A DNA stretch of 15,029 bases. It comes from Desulfobacteraceae bacterium. Its GTDB lineage: Bacteria > Desulfobacterota > Desulfobacteria > Desulfobacterales > Desulfobacteraceae. The position numbers were made by a program, and so were the translations under genes. Positions 1-8,002 of this stretch are shown one piece after another. Position 1 is the first letter of the stretch. The number at the start of each line of letters is the position of its first letter. The notes beneath the pieces are model-generated. The model had not been told where the DNA came from. It ran no database searches and was given only the letters and a program-made list of their open reading frames with translations. The stretch lies in contig PIVQ01000108.1 of NCBI GenBank assembly GCA_003354055.1, forward strand, positions 1 through 15,029, written 5' to 3'.

Positions 1-120
1 CGGCTCCAAAATTACTTGATCTTTTGTTTTCAAAATACCCAGTCTTTTAAGGGGTTTTGGAAACAAGTTTCTGCCCTTCAGGGTATTTAGATCAAGTTAT
101 TTTGTAACGATTCCTAAGTT
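1..120 (-). repeat. Palindromic intergenic repeat, copy 1 (inverted relative to copies 2 and 3)
   Basis: This is the first of three copies of a ~120-nt repeat; the others are at 8901-9001 and 14911-15029. It is assigned to the minus strand because its reverse complement matches the other two. Its ends form an imperfect inverted repeat: CAAAATTACTTGATCT near 7-22 pairs with AGATCAAGTTATTTTG near 89-104. An inner pair, AAATACCC (33-40) with GGGTATTT (81-88), continues the stem. The unpaired flank CTTAGGA...CGTTA lies on one side only and TTTTGGAGCCG on the other. There is no ORF. It resembles a MITE or REP-like element; the family is not recognised. The window starts inside it, so its outer limit is unknown. 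Confidence 0.85.
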
Positions 121-311
121 TTATTAACGCAAACATCTGCGGCTTGACCGTAGCATGTTTTTGTTCTGGAATATTTTGGTTTTACATTTGACTTGTTTGT
201 TTTTTTCAACACATGTTGTATATTTTCAACAAGCTATTTTCGTTCTGCATACATATCCTGATCTTCTTCCGGGTGTTCATAAATAATCTTTTCACTATTA
301 TCGGTCCAGCC
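121..311. other. AT-rich spacer upstream of IS91-type pseudogene
   Basis: This ~190-bp AT-rich stretch lies between repeat copy 1 and the transposase start. It probably contains the left end of the IS91-type element. IS91 elements lack conventional terminal inverted repeats, so the boundary cannot be placed by eye. No gene is seen. Confidence 0.35.
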
Positions 312-1648
312 ATGGCCCAAACCGCAACACATAGTTTTGATGTCTACCAGCCCTGCAATCCTAAGGCAAGCGCATACTACAAATGTGTCGAAAATCATTT
401 TGAAGAACTGGAGCGGGTATGGGATTATTTGTACGCACCCCGCCTGGGTTTCTGGCGGACATACGTCATGACCGTGATTTATAGTATCTGGATTGTGGTG
501 ATCTTCATATGGGATTTGCTAGGGTACGTTGTGACGAATGCGGTCATGAATATTTGTTGGCATTCTCCTGCAAACGCAGGCAGTTTTGTCCCTCATGTCA
601 TCAAAAAAGAGTTATCGAGTATGGGGAATAGCTGCTTGCCAACGTTCTGGAGGCTGTCCCGCACCGGCAGTGGGTGTTCAGCATTCCCAAACGGCTGCGG
701 ATTTATTTTCTCTTTGACAGGAAATTATTGGCAAAACTGTCTATTTGCGCCTGGAACGTCAGTAAAAAATATCTCCAGTCAAGCGTGGCTGATAATGGTG
801 CTGTGCCCGGCGCCAGCATCGCGGTGCAGACCTATGGAGATTTTATCAACTTTAATCCTCATCTGCATGCTATTGTTACCGACGGCTGTTTTTCAAAAGA
901 GGGGGATTTTCATATGGCTCCGGGATTCATACTTGAAGACCTGGAAAAAATCTTCCAGTACGAGGTTCTCAAGATGCTCAAAAAAGAGGGCAAAATATCG
1001 GATTCCATTATCGAGAATATGCTGTCATGGCGCCATTCAGGTTTCCATGTTTATATCGGGGGTAGAATTTTTTCCGGTGACCAGGCCGGTCTCGGTAATC
1101 TTGCCCGTTACATAATCCGTGCCTGTTTTTCCCAGGAACGCATGGTCTATATCCCGGTGGAAGATTCACAAGACGATACTGCCAAAGTCGTCTATACCTC
1201 GAAAGACCGGAAGTCCCGGAAAATTTTTACTGCCATGGACTGGCTGGCCAGGCTGGTTACACATATTCCCGGCCGGTATGAACAGACGGTGAGGTACTAC
1301 GGCTGGTATTCGAACAAATCCCGGGGGATGAGAAAAAAGACCAATCAGGATGACGCCATTCCCCCCGTTATACCCAACAAGATGTCCTCCAAAGAATTCC
1401 GGCAAAACTGGGCACGCCTGATTCAAAAAGTTTACGAGGTGGACCCGCTGATCTGTTCCAAATGCCGAGGGACGATGCGTATCATCAGCTTTATCGAGGA
1501 AATTGACATAATCGAGAAAATTCTACGTCACCTTGGGCTTTGGGATATCCGCAACCATGATCCGCCGCAGCCTGCCATTTCCAATTTTATTCCAGATGTG
1601 GTTTACGACTTTTCCGATTCCCAAATCCCGGCAGTCGGCTGGAATTGA
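312..1648 (+). pseudogene. IS91-family transposase, inactivated by a frameshift and a nonsense codon
   Basis: This encodes an IS91-type rolling-circle (HUH, Y-type) transposase. The reading starts at ATG 312 (MAQTATHSF) and stays in one frame to about 483. One base is then missing, and the reading continues one frame over with YLDCGDLHMGFARVRC. An amber TAG at 629-631 replaces the Trp of the GEW motif, after which the frame is open to TGA at 1646. Family landmarks are present: the CDEC...CPSCH zinc ribbon (about 525-610), the HUH histidines in NPHLHAIVTDG, the tyrosine-bearing segment LARYIIRACFSQERM, and the C-terminal ICSKCRGTMRIISFIEE. The total length fits a complete family member, so the damage looks like decay in place rather than truncation. 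Without suppression or frameshifting no active enzyme is expected. An upstream in-frame ATG at 213 is possible but adds sequence not typical of the family. Confidence 0.9.
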
Positions 1649-1819
1649 TTTTTAATCTTTTTGGCGTTTGGCAGGGTTTCCGGTGAGGTATGCTCAAAAT
1701 CAGCTGAAAAATGCAATTTTTCCCTTATTTCACCCTGTTTCAATTATTCAGAAATGGTTTCTTTATTTGGGTAAGTCCAAGTTGGTTTTATATTTCCCAA
1801 CCATTCTGCCACCGAGGCT
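1649..1819. other. Downstream end of IS91-type element, no gene
   Basis: This is non-coding sequence between the transposase stop and the intron's 3' exon. It presumably holds the replication-origin end of the IS91-type element. The short open frames here have no recognisable features. I could not identify the exact terminus. Confidence 0.35.
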
Positions 1820-1836
1820 CCAGCCGGTCGAGGACA
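1820..1836 (-). repeat. Left part of a 44-bp palindrome split by the group II intron (3' exon)
   Basis: CCAGCCGGTCGAGGACA at 1820-1836 is complementary to the sequence at 5128-5154 beyond the intron. Joining 1836 to 5128 gives a 44-nt palindrome with one non-Watson-Crick pair (A1834/C5140 on the plus strand, a G-U wobble in minus-strand RNA). This defines the 3' exon edge of the intron. Confidence 0.8.
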
Positions 1837-1893
1837 GTAGAGTCAAGGACAGACGCGATGGCAAATTCGCTCCGTTTCCTGTCCCTGCTCATC

Positions 1894-1926
1894 AAACCGG
1901 ACTTGCGGAACTACCGCATCCGGCTT
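1894..1926 (-). ncRNA. Group II intron domain V
   Basis: Read on the minus strand, the sequence starts AAGCCGGATGCGG and ends CCGCAAGTCCGGTTT. It forms the compact hairpin typical of domain V, with the AGC catalytic triad at its base and a small two-base bulge on the 3' side. It lies 16 nt downstream of the maturase stop codon and directly upstream of a domain VI-like stem, as expected. Confidence 0.85.
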
Positions 1927-2247
1927 ACCGACTGACTTCACCTTAAGGCACACGCCGTACAGCTCGTTTTCTCGGTCTCGGAAGCAGTACCCCAAGTTCT
2001 CCGAATACTCTTTCCGATGGAAACCGATGTATGCCTCGCGAACGCACCTTATGCCGACTGACCAGAAAGCGTCTCACTTGATCATAGACATTACGCTCAG
2101 CAGCACGATAGGCTATCTGAGTTGTGCCATAACAAAAGTAAGTACTCCATCCCTGCAATAAGGCATTCAGCCGATCTCGAACATCTGGCCATGCTCCTTT
2201 CTCACCGGGTCTCAGTATTGTTCTTACCTTTTGCTTCAACCGTTTTA

Positions 2248-3619
2248 GGCACTCGGATGAAATAAAATCTTCCAAATGCAATAATTCATGACTTGTATGG
2301 AAAAATTATAAACAACCTCGAAAGAATAAATTATGATTATCGTGGATTCATATATGAGAGGATACATGACTAATCAAAAAAATTCTTTTGGCTTGTCCAA
2401 GAAAGACACAATATCCGCAGAATTATCCGATTTTTTTAACGAAACCAGAAATGCTCTAAAAGGTCATGATCGTAGACTATTTATGGCCCGAGTGGTTAAG
2501 CTTTTGGGACACGGAGGTCAGCGCAAGGCCCAAAAAGAGTTAGGCTGGAACCGGGACGTTATCAGGAAAGGACTCCGAGAATTGGAGTCAGGCATTCGAT
2601 GCGATGATAATTTTTCGGCAAGGGGCCGCCTCCCCGCTGAAAAACATTTACCTAACCTGCTTGTGGATATGCGTGATATCGTTGAACCACTCAGCCAGGC
2701 TGATCCGACCTTTAGAACTACAAATGAATATTCACCAATAACAGCCCCTGAGGTCCGAAGGCGTTTGATTGATGCAAAACAATATTCAGATGAAGAATTG
2801 CCGTGCGTAAGAACGATTCAAAAAAAGATGAACGAGTTGAATTTTCGTATACAAAAAGTTCAGAAATGCAAATCAAAAAAAATTCCGGAGACAGATGAAA
2901 TCTTCAATTACGTTCATTCTGTAAATAAAATAGCCGATGCAACAGAGGGAATAATTCGAATTTCAATCGACACCAAAACAGGGGTTAAAGTTGGCCGATT
3001 TTCCAGAGGAGGTTATAGTCGATTGAAAAAGGAAGCTTTGGACCATGATTATAAACCGGAAACGATTCTCAAGCCCTTTGGAATAAATCTTCCGGCACTG
3101 AATGAGAATCATATTTATTTTACAGAAAGCAACGTGACAGCTGACTTTATGGCTGATGCTTTGGAAGATCTCTGGCCTTCTTTAAAGGAGCGATTTGACC
3201 CGCATACAATTGTTATCAATTCTGACAATGGTCCTGAAAATAGTAGCCGAGGAAGCCAGTTCATGAAACGCTTGATAGAATTCGCCTACATCAATAAGGT
3301 CAATATTTCCTTGGCGTATTATCCTCCTTATCACAGCAAATACAATCCGATTGAACGAGTATGGGGCGTATTGGAAAATCATTGGAATGGAGAACTTCTT
3401 GACAGCATTGAGAAGGTTCTTGGTTTAGCCAGAACAATGACTTACAACAAAAACCGCCCTATCATAAAATTTGTAAAAGGTATTTATAAAAAAGGTGTGA
3501 AGCTTTCAAAAAAAGCCCACGAGAGTCTGGAAAGTTTGATGGAACGAGTACCAGGGCTGGAGAAATGGGCTGTTGATATTTCTTATTGATTTTGGAATAA
3601 TTATTTTATTCCGACTGCC
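2248..3619 (+). mobile_element. ISAzo13-family insertion sequence, apparently intact
   Basis: This 1372-bp element has imperfect terminal inverted repeats. The left end reads GGCACTCGGATGAAATAAAA and the right end, reverse-complemented, GGCAGTCGGAATAAAATAAT. The similarity extends to TTCCAAA...CAATAA about 40 bp in. It is flanked by the 3-bp direct repeat TTA (2245-2247 and 3620-3622). The boundaries are supported because removing the element plus one TTA exactly restores the maturase reading frame. It contains a single transposase gene on the plus strand, opposite to the gene it interrupts. Confidence 0.88.
2333..3589 (+). CDS. ISAzo13-family DDE transposase
   Basis: This is a full-length 418-aa DDE transposase expected to cut and paste its own element. 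An N-terminal helical DNA-binding part (residues ~45-85, HGGQRKAQKELGWNRDVIRKG) is typical of the family. The catalytic core has candidate acidic residues D213 (SIDTKTGVKVG), D298 (INSDNGPENSS) and E341 (YNPIERVWGVLE), with the family's YYPPYHSKYNPIERVW block. There are no internal stops. The start could also be the in-frame ATG at 2354 or 2366, since no strong ribosome-binding site marks 2333. It lies inside clear terminal repeats, so it is probably the active or most recently active element in the window. Confidence 0.9.
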   Translation: MIIVDSYMRGYMTNQKNSFGLSKKDTISAELSDFFNETRNALKGHDRRLFMARVVKLLGHGGQRKAQKELGWNRDVIRKGLRELESGIRCDDNFSARGRLPAEKHLPNLLVDMRDIVEPLSQADPTFRTTNEYSPITAPEVRRRLIDAKQYSDEELPCVRTIQKKMNELNFRIQKVQKCKSKKIPETDEIFNYVHSVNKIADATEGIIRISIDTKTGVKVGRFSRGGYSRLKKEALDHDYKPETILKPFGINLPALNENHIYFTESNVTADFMADALEDLWPSLKERFDPHTIVINSDNGPENSSRGSQFMKRLIEFAYINKVNISLAYYPPYHSKYNPIERVWGVLENHWNGELLDSIEKVLGLARTMTYNKNRPIIKFVKGIYKKGVKLSKKAHESLESLMERVPGLEKWAVDISY

Positions 3620-4640
3620 TTACGCTCTTCTTCGATGGGCTGGCTCCCATGTAACATTTTCCTGTTTTCCGAAACCATATGCGGCCAAAGGTATACCCGA
3701 GAAAATCAAAGTTGCCGTTTCGGGCATCCATGATGATGGTTTTATCCTGATTCAGCTTCAATTCAAGTTGCTCCATGATTGCGCTGCTCAACCGTAAAGC
3801 TTCAGTTGCTTTGCCTCGAGTTAAAATAACAAAATCATCGGCATAGGAGACTATCCGGGCACGGAAGATCTCATTATATCCTTTAATCCGCCAATATTTC
3901 AGAAATCGATTCATGTATAAGTTTGCCAAAAGAGGACTGATAACGCCCCCTTGCGGTGTTCCCTTTCTGTTCTTTTGGCCACCGCTCATTCGCCCTCTTC
4001 CATCTTTGTCTCGTTCCTCAACCGGAACTCTGAGCCAGAGTTTGATCAGTCTAAGCACATTCCGATCCACAATTCTGCGTGATACGCACTTCATCAATTC
4101 ACTGTGTGGAATCGTATCAAAATACTTTGACAAATCTGAATCAACAACATCTGTATACCCTTTGCATAGTAGCTTGTGAACCATGCTGATTGCATCCAAG
4201 GCACTGCGCTTTGGACGATAGCCATATGTGTTGGGTTCCAGATCTGCCTCAAATATTGGTTCTATAACCAGTTTTGCTGCGGTTTGAACCACTCGGTCTC
4301 TTATGGTGGGGATCCCAAGGGGACGACTACCCCCACCTGGTTTTGGAATCATGACGCGTAAAACAGGTTGTGGCATGTATGTCTTTCCACGCAATTCCTT
4401 CCTGATCCCGGACAACCATTCTTCTGCTCCCTTTGACTCAATTTGATCGAACGTCATACCATCTACGCCAGCAGAACCACCATTGGCTTTTGCCGACCGA
4501 TATGCATACTGTAGGATGTCAGCTCGATAGATTTTGTCATAGAGCAAGTAAAATCGAAAATCCGGTTCCAACTTCGCCTTAAGGTAAATCTTTCTCTGGA
4601 AAGTCCGAATCTTATTTGGTGTTTTCAGGCTCATGGCCAA

Positions 4641-5127
4641 TCACCTCCTCTCGTCTCCTTTAAAAGAATATCAGAAGTAAGGGCACTTCCCTCAACCGGC
4701 ATTACCCGGCATCCACGATACTATTGCCCTCTCCGACTCCCGCCCGAACCAATACACTCTCTGCTTGTTGCGGGTCGCTACCCCGCATTCGGGACGGGTC
4801 TCCCACGTTACCCAAGATACCTTCCTGACATGCTGTCCCCATTACCCCGGTGGATCGAAATAGGTGGATCGGTTACATCCCCATTCCGCTTCGGCCTTCC
4901 CCGAATATTGGGCGGGTCGGCATCCACGACTTTCCTTTCGAGGCCTGCTCAGGGTTCACTCGCGTTACGGCCTGCCAGGTTGCTGCAGCCCTAATGGCTT
5001 ACATTTGTCCCCAGAGCTTCAGCAGGAAGGTCTCCCTGTCCCACTGTCTGGGTAGCTACCGGGATGAACCGATAATTTTCCCGGGCGGAACTTTCATCCG
5101 CTGGTATCTTACGCCCTCGTGGCGCAC
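4641..5127 (-). ncRNA. 5' part of group II intron RNA (domains I-III)
   Basis: This is gene-free sequence between the intron's GTGCG start and the maturase start codon. It is GC-rich and full of short complementary blocks, as expected for structured intron RNA. Small open frames here on the plus strand look spurious. The candidate EBS1 lies at 4828-4835. I did not fold the individual subdomains. Confidence 0.7.
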
Positions 5128-5154
5128 CAACATGTTGTGCCCTCGACCGGCTGG
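5128..5154 (-). repeat. Right part of the palindrome split by the group II intron (5' exon)
   Basis: On the minus strand this reads CCAGCCGGTCGAGGGCACAA and then CATGTTG directly before the intron's GTGCG. It includes the self-complementary centre ACAACATGTTGT. It pairs with 1820-1836 to complete the 44-bp palindrome. Confidence 0.8.
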
Positions 5155-5211
5155 GGCCATATTCCGAAGACTTAATAATTTTTCATACTTTCCTTGATAA
5201 AAAGCGTCTTC

Positions 5212-5400
5212 CTATCTTTCGTATGAATAAGATACCGCCGGGGTGGTGTCGGAGTATGATTTAGACAGAATCCTTCCCAGTTCGTTATAGGTAAATGTGA
5301 TGGTCTGGTCTTTGGCATCCGTCTGGGTGAGCATGTTGCCCTTGGCATCGTATGTATATGACCAGGTGCCCATGTCCGGATCGGTCATCCCGGTTTTCTG
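5212..5400 (-). pseudogene. RHS/YD-repeat protein fragment
   Basis: Minus-strand translation gives KTGMTDPDMGTWSYTYD, then AKGNMLTQTDAKDQTITFTY and NELGRILSKSYSDTTPAVSY, followed by a TAG at 5212-5214. These are about two and a half YD repeats of the kind that build the shell of RHS/YD-repeat toxins and large surface proteins. Only this internal scrap remains. There is no start codon, secretion domain or toxin tip, and upstream sequence stops matching near 5400. It is probably the remnant of a larger rhs gene broken up by mobile elements. The intron's 5' exon lies just downstream on the same strand. Confidence 0.75.
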
Positions 5401-5606
5401 TGCTTTGCCGCACTCTGATCGTACAATCGGCCATATTCTGCCGAATTAAGACTGCCTATTCTTCACTTTCAGGCCCCTGTTAATTTGGCAAAATCCACTG
5501 GTTTATTCAAGCTTTCCCACCCCATGCCTTAAAAAACCCAATAGAATCAGGTCGAGCGAAGCGAGATCCTTCATCTATCCTTGGCTTCATGGTATAAAAT
5601 TTAACC
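5401..5606. other. Intergenic stretch, no gene recognised
   Basis: This lies between the RHS remnant and the zinc-ribbon gene. It includes a small inverted repeat (GGTCGAGCGAAGCGAGATCC, about 5551-5570). Near 5592 it has a TATAAAAT box that could serve as a -10 element for the gene starting at 5607. The left end of the next mobile element probably lies here but could not be placed. Confidence 0.4.
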
Positions 5607-6155
5607 ATGGAGCCGGTGCCGATAAAAGCCTGTTACTCGACCGAAGAAGAGTTCAAAACATTCCATTCAGACCTCAAACACCTGCTGTGCCCTCACTGCC
5701 GGCAAAGAGGACACCTGATTCTGCACGGGTTTCTCTACGGATACGGAGACACGGATTGGGTGAGGCGGGGCCACAGAGTCTTCTGCAGCAACAGGAACCG
5801 AAGGACCGGCTGCGGCAGAACCTTCTCCCTGCTCAAAACTTTGTTTATCAGACAGTTTACTATCAGCGCCAGGGTACTGTCAGCTTTTCTGGATAATCTA
5901 TGCCAGAGTCTGTGTCCGGCAAAGGCCGGAACAATACCGGCCCCTCAAATGAGCAAAACCTACATATACCGTATCTATCACAGGTTCAGGCACAGCCAGA
6001 CCCGGATCAGAACCCTTTTAAAGCAGGTAAAAGATCCGCCGGATTTACCCGGTACCAGAGATCCTGTTGTCCAAACCATCCTCCATCTCAAATCCGTATT
6101 CAAGGGCTGTTGCGTTTCGAAGTTCCAGCGTTTTTTTCAGGTTTCATTCCTGTAA
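5607..6155 (+). CDS. Zinc-ribbon protein, probable accessory gene of an integrase-type transposon
   Basis: This 182-aa protein has a zinc-ribbon-like set of cysteines: C28-x2-C31 (CPHC), then C60 and C69 (VFCSNRNRRTGCGRTFSLL). A basic helical region rich in Arg/Tyr follows (MSKTYIYRIYHRFRHSQTRI). Such ribbons are common in transposition proteins and bind DNA or stabilise a complex. The exact role here is not known. It sits upstream of, and on the same strand as, the truncated transposase at 6324, which suggests they belonged to one element. The start ATG 5607 has no obvious Shine-Dalgarno sequence, so a leaderless transcript is possible. The protein seems complete, since no frameshift is visible. 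Confidence 0.6.
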   Translation: MEPVPIKACYSTEEEFKTFHSDLKHLLCPHCRQRGHLILHGFLYGYGDTDWVRRGHRVFCSNRNRRTGCGRTFSLLKTLFIRQFTISARVLSAFLDNLCQSLCPAKAGTIPAPQMSKTYIYRIYHRFRHSQTRIRTLLKQVKDPPDLPGTRDPVVQTILHLKSVFKGCCVSKFQRFFQVSFL

Positions 6156-6323
6156 AATCCGTGCTGTCTTAGCCTGTCGGCAGAGCCATACGCAGCTGAA
6201 TTACCGTTGCAGGCATTGCGGAGGATTATGCAATTGCGATACGGCAACAGAGTAAAACACTTTATGGATAAGGGTTTTCACGGTATCTCGGAAGAAATAA
6301 TCTTTCTTTTAAGGAGGAATCCC

Positions 6324-6689
6324 ATGAAAAATCCCAGTTCATACCTGAAGATGAGAATCCTGGGCGCTGTGGAAAACACCAGAGGCAAAACCTGCCGGGA
6401 ACGGATCAAAAAAACCGCAAAGCTGACTTTTATTGATGAAGAAGGCAACAGGCGGCGGTTTACCTGGAGAACCATCTCCACCTGGTATTACCGGTATCAA
6501 AAAGACGGGGTCACAGGTGTTGCACCCAAAGATCGCTCAGACAAGGGAAAAACCCGCAAAATCAGTCCGGAACTGCTTATGGAGGCCATCAACCAGGTGT
6601 TGATCATTGTCGGCGGATTTCATACCGTGCTGCCAATTCGGCTAATGCTTGCTCATTTTTTATGGCAGCCAACGCAACCTTCGCTTTGA
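6324..6689 (+). pseudogene. Integrase-type DDE transposase, N-terminal fragment
   Basis: The ATG at 6324 is set by a strong AAGGAGG six bases upstream. The first ~93 residues (MKNPSSYLKMRILGAVENTR, ...RRFTWRTISTWYYRYQKDGV, ...RSDKGKTRKISPELLMEAIN) form the helix-turn-helix head of a Mu/TniA/IS481-like transposase. Homology breaks after EAINQVL at about 6602. The remaining residues to the stop at 6689 are antisense to an IS3-family orfA fragment and are not native. The DDE catalytic core is missing, so the protein cannot catalyse transposition. It might still bind its element's ends. Confidence 0.65.
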
Positions 6690-6714
6690 GTTCAGGTGCA
6701 TACTGTTTCCGCGT
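6604..6714 (-). pseudogene. IS3-family OrfA, N-terminal fragment
   Basis: The minus strand reads TRKQYAPELKAKVALAAIKN followed by EQALAELAARYEIRRQ and a stop at 6604-6606. This matches the first helices of an IS3-family OrfA (helix-turn-helix, transposase_8 type). The usual ATG is absent: the frame runs straight from the TAG stop (6715-6717) of the gene upstream. The downstream end is cut at the junction with the truncated integrase-type transposase (about 6602). It is non-functional on its own. Confidence 0.75.
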
Positions 6715-7971
6715 CTACTTTTGAACCCTTTTCATAAGGACGATAGCAATAGCGTAAAACCAAACAGCAACACAGGTGAACAATCCATATAGAGCAAAAA
6801 GCTTCACATACTGGCGTACCAGATCATCAGGGGCAAAAAAATAAGTAACATAGTGTTTCCAAGATCTTTCGCGCCCCCCATTAATGTAATAGTAACGCAG
6901 TAGTGCCCTCCGGCTCAAATAGGGCTCTTCCCAAAATGCAAATTCCCCATATGGAACCTTAACTATCGAGCCTGCTTTATACATGGTTGCTTCCAAGCCA
7001 TTATAGACTTTTACAGAAATAACATTTTGTATATCCCGAGCACTAAGGTAATCCCCCTCACCGTTTTTAATAAACAGTTTGCGATCGTTCAAATCCACAT
7101 ACCCCCATTGTTGTTTCTCACTGAAATACGTTTCGGTAAAGGCATGTCCGCTGAGATCCACATTATCTATATTTCCATAGGCATCAACTCTTCTTGTATG
7201 CACACCGGCAATGTTTGCAAAAAAACAATAAATATCTGCAAAATTTGAACACCAAAACCCTTGTGGGGCCATCACATTGCCAGCCCTGACATATTCGAAT
7301 TGTTCGAGTGGCGTCATCTGGCTCAGCGTATCTGAGGGAACCCCCCTATAGTTATCAACATTATCAAGAATAAAACGAGAAATCTTAATGACTTTTTGTT
7401 CAGTAGAATCTGATGTTTTAATATCAACTGACTCTTTTATCAGCTTAGATGCTCGATCTGTCTCATCTTTGTCATATGCATATGCGGAAGCGAGTCCTTC
7501 AATGGAATATTTGGGGCTTCTACATATAGGCCTAGATGTGTCATGAACCACATAAACATCTTTCCATAAAAAACCAGATTCTTTGTACTTCTCTGCTGGA
7601 ACATATTGTAGAGTTATATCCAAAACTTTATCTTTGTCATTAAAAATAAAATATTCGTAAACACCTTTTTTTAAAGTTATTATTGGATACTTCCCGATAT
7701 TTTCATATGATTCATCACCTGAAATAATTTTCCATTTATTTGTTTTGACTCCGTCTAGTTTAACGATGAGTGCATCCCTGCTGGAAATATCAAAACCTGA
7801 TATGTGAATAGAATCCGACATGGTATAAATTTCACCGTAATCATCCTGATATGTATACATATTGTCAAAAGGGTCAACCGTTTTATCGCGCGTTTTATAT
7901 AAGAAAATATTTAGCCCGATTATCGCTACCGATAAAATCATTGCTGGTATTATTTTATTTCGTATTCCCAT
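6715..7971 (-). CDS. Membrane-anchored transglutaminase-like protein
   Basis: This 418-aa protein has a cysteine-protease-like transglutaminase core between two membrane segments (about residues 7-25 and 389-413). That implies a large domain outside the cytoplasm, or facing the periplasm. The presumed catalytic triad is C241 (GFWCSNFADIY), H276 (LSGHAFTETY) and D293 (WGYVDLNDRKLF). Residues ~30-140 look beta-rich and may be a binding domain. The start is ATG 7971 rather than 8013, because AGGAGG lies five bases before it. It is AT-rich compared with ahcY and metK, suggesting transfer. It is framed by IS3-family fragments on both sides in the same orientation. The last residues (MKRVQK) end in a TAG that opens directly into an IS3 orfA frame, so the native C-terminus may have been altered. 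Related domains occur in polysaccharide and cell-surface loci; substrate unknown. Confidence 0.75.
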   Translation of the reverse strand: MGIRNKIIPAMILSVAIIGLNIFLYKTRDKTVDPFDNMYTYQDDYGEIYTMSDSIHISGFDISSRDALIVKLDGVKTNKWKIISGDESYENIGKYPIITLKKGVYEYFIFNDKDKVLDITLQYVPAEKYKESGFLWKDVYVVHDTSRPICRSPKYSIEGLASAYAYDKDETDRASKLIKESVDIKTSDSTEQKVIKISRFILDNVDNYRGVPSDTLSQMTPLEQFEYVRAGNVMAPQGFWCSNFADIYCFFANIAGVHTRRVDAYGNIDNVDLSGHAFTETYFSEKQQWGYVDLNDRKLFIKNGEGDYLSARDIQNVISVKVYNGLEATMYKAGSIVKVPYGEFAFWEEPYLSRRALLRYYYINGGRERSWKHYVTYFFAPDDLVRQYVKLFALYGLFTCVAVWFYAIAIVLMKRVQK

Positions 7972-8002
7972 ATGATCCTCCTTCAAAAAACTAAAAGCCA
8001 AG

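Larger units (their letters stand above)
1943..4634 (-). pseudogene. ltrA: Group II intron reverse transcriptase/maturase, split by an IS
   Basis: The N-terminal part runs from ATG 4634 (MSLKTPNKIRT) down to about 3623. It carries the RT domain with the first catalytic Asp in DVVDSDLSKYFD, the GTPQGGVISPLLANLY block, and YADD at about residues 264-267. It ends at SPSKKSV, where the ISAzo13 element begins. The C-terminal part resumes at 2244 with KRLKQKVRTILRPG and gives the maturase X/thumb domain (LLQGWSTYF...RHKVRSRG) to TAA at 1943. Joining the two halves and dropping one TTA copy restores SPSKKSVKRLKQKV in frame, about 438 aa, a normal length. I prefer ATG 4634 to TTG 4640 because AGGAGG sits nine bases from the ATG but only three from the TTG. 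As it stands the N-terminal fragment would end four residues into the IS (RQSE) and lack the maturase domain. Confidence 0.92.
1837..5127 (-). mobile_element. Group II intron, interrupted by an ISAzo13-family insertion
   Basis: This is a self-splicing retroelement on the minus strand. The 5' boundary is the consensus GTGCG (reverse complement of 5123-5127). The 3' boundary, CTCTAC, follows a domain VI-like stem (GGACAG...CTGTCC, 1837-1888). Domain V is recognisable at 1894-1926. The maturase gene lies in domain IV. An EBS1 candidate, CAGCATGT (reverse complement of 4828-4835), can pair over eight positions with the last eight nucleotides of the 5' exon, ACATGTTG, with one G-U. Without the 1372-bp IS and its 3-bp duplication the intron would be 1916 bp, a normal size for an ORF-bearing group II intron. 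The 4641-5127 stretch has no gene and would be RNA domains I-III. Splicing may be impaired by the insertion, and mobility would lack an intact maturase. Confidence 0.85.

Noticed and set aside
4850..5197. Plus-strand open frame of 115 codons
   Set aside because: It lies across the RNA domains of the group II intron and its 5' exon, where open frames arise from structured GC-rich RNA sequence.
6067..6255. Cys-containing open frame (SHTQLNYRCRHCGGLCN) between the zinc-ribbon gene and the transposase
   Set aside because: It overlaps the end of the zinc-ribbon gene in another frame and has no ribosome-binding site. The CxxC pattern alone is not enough.
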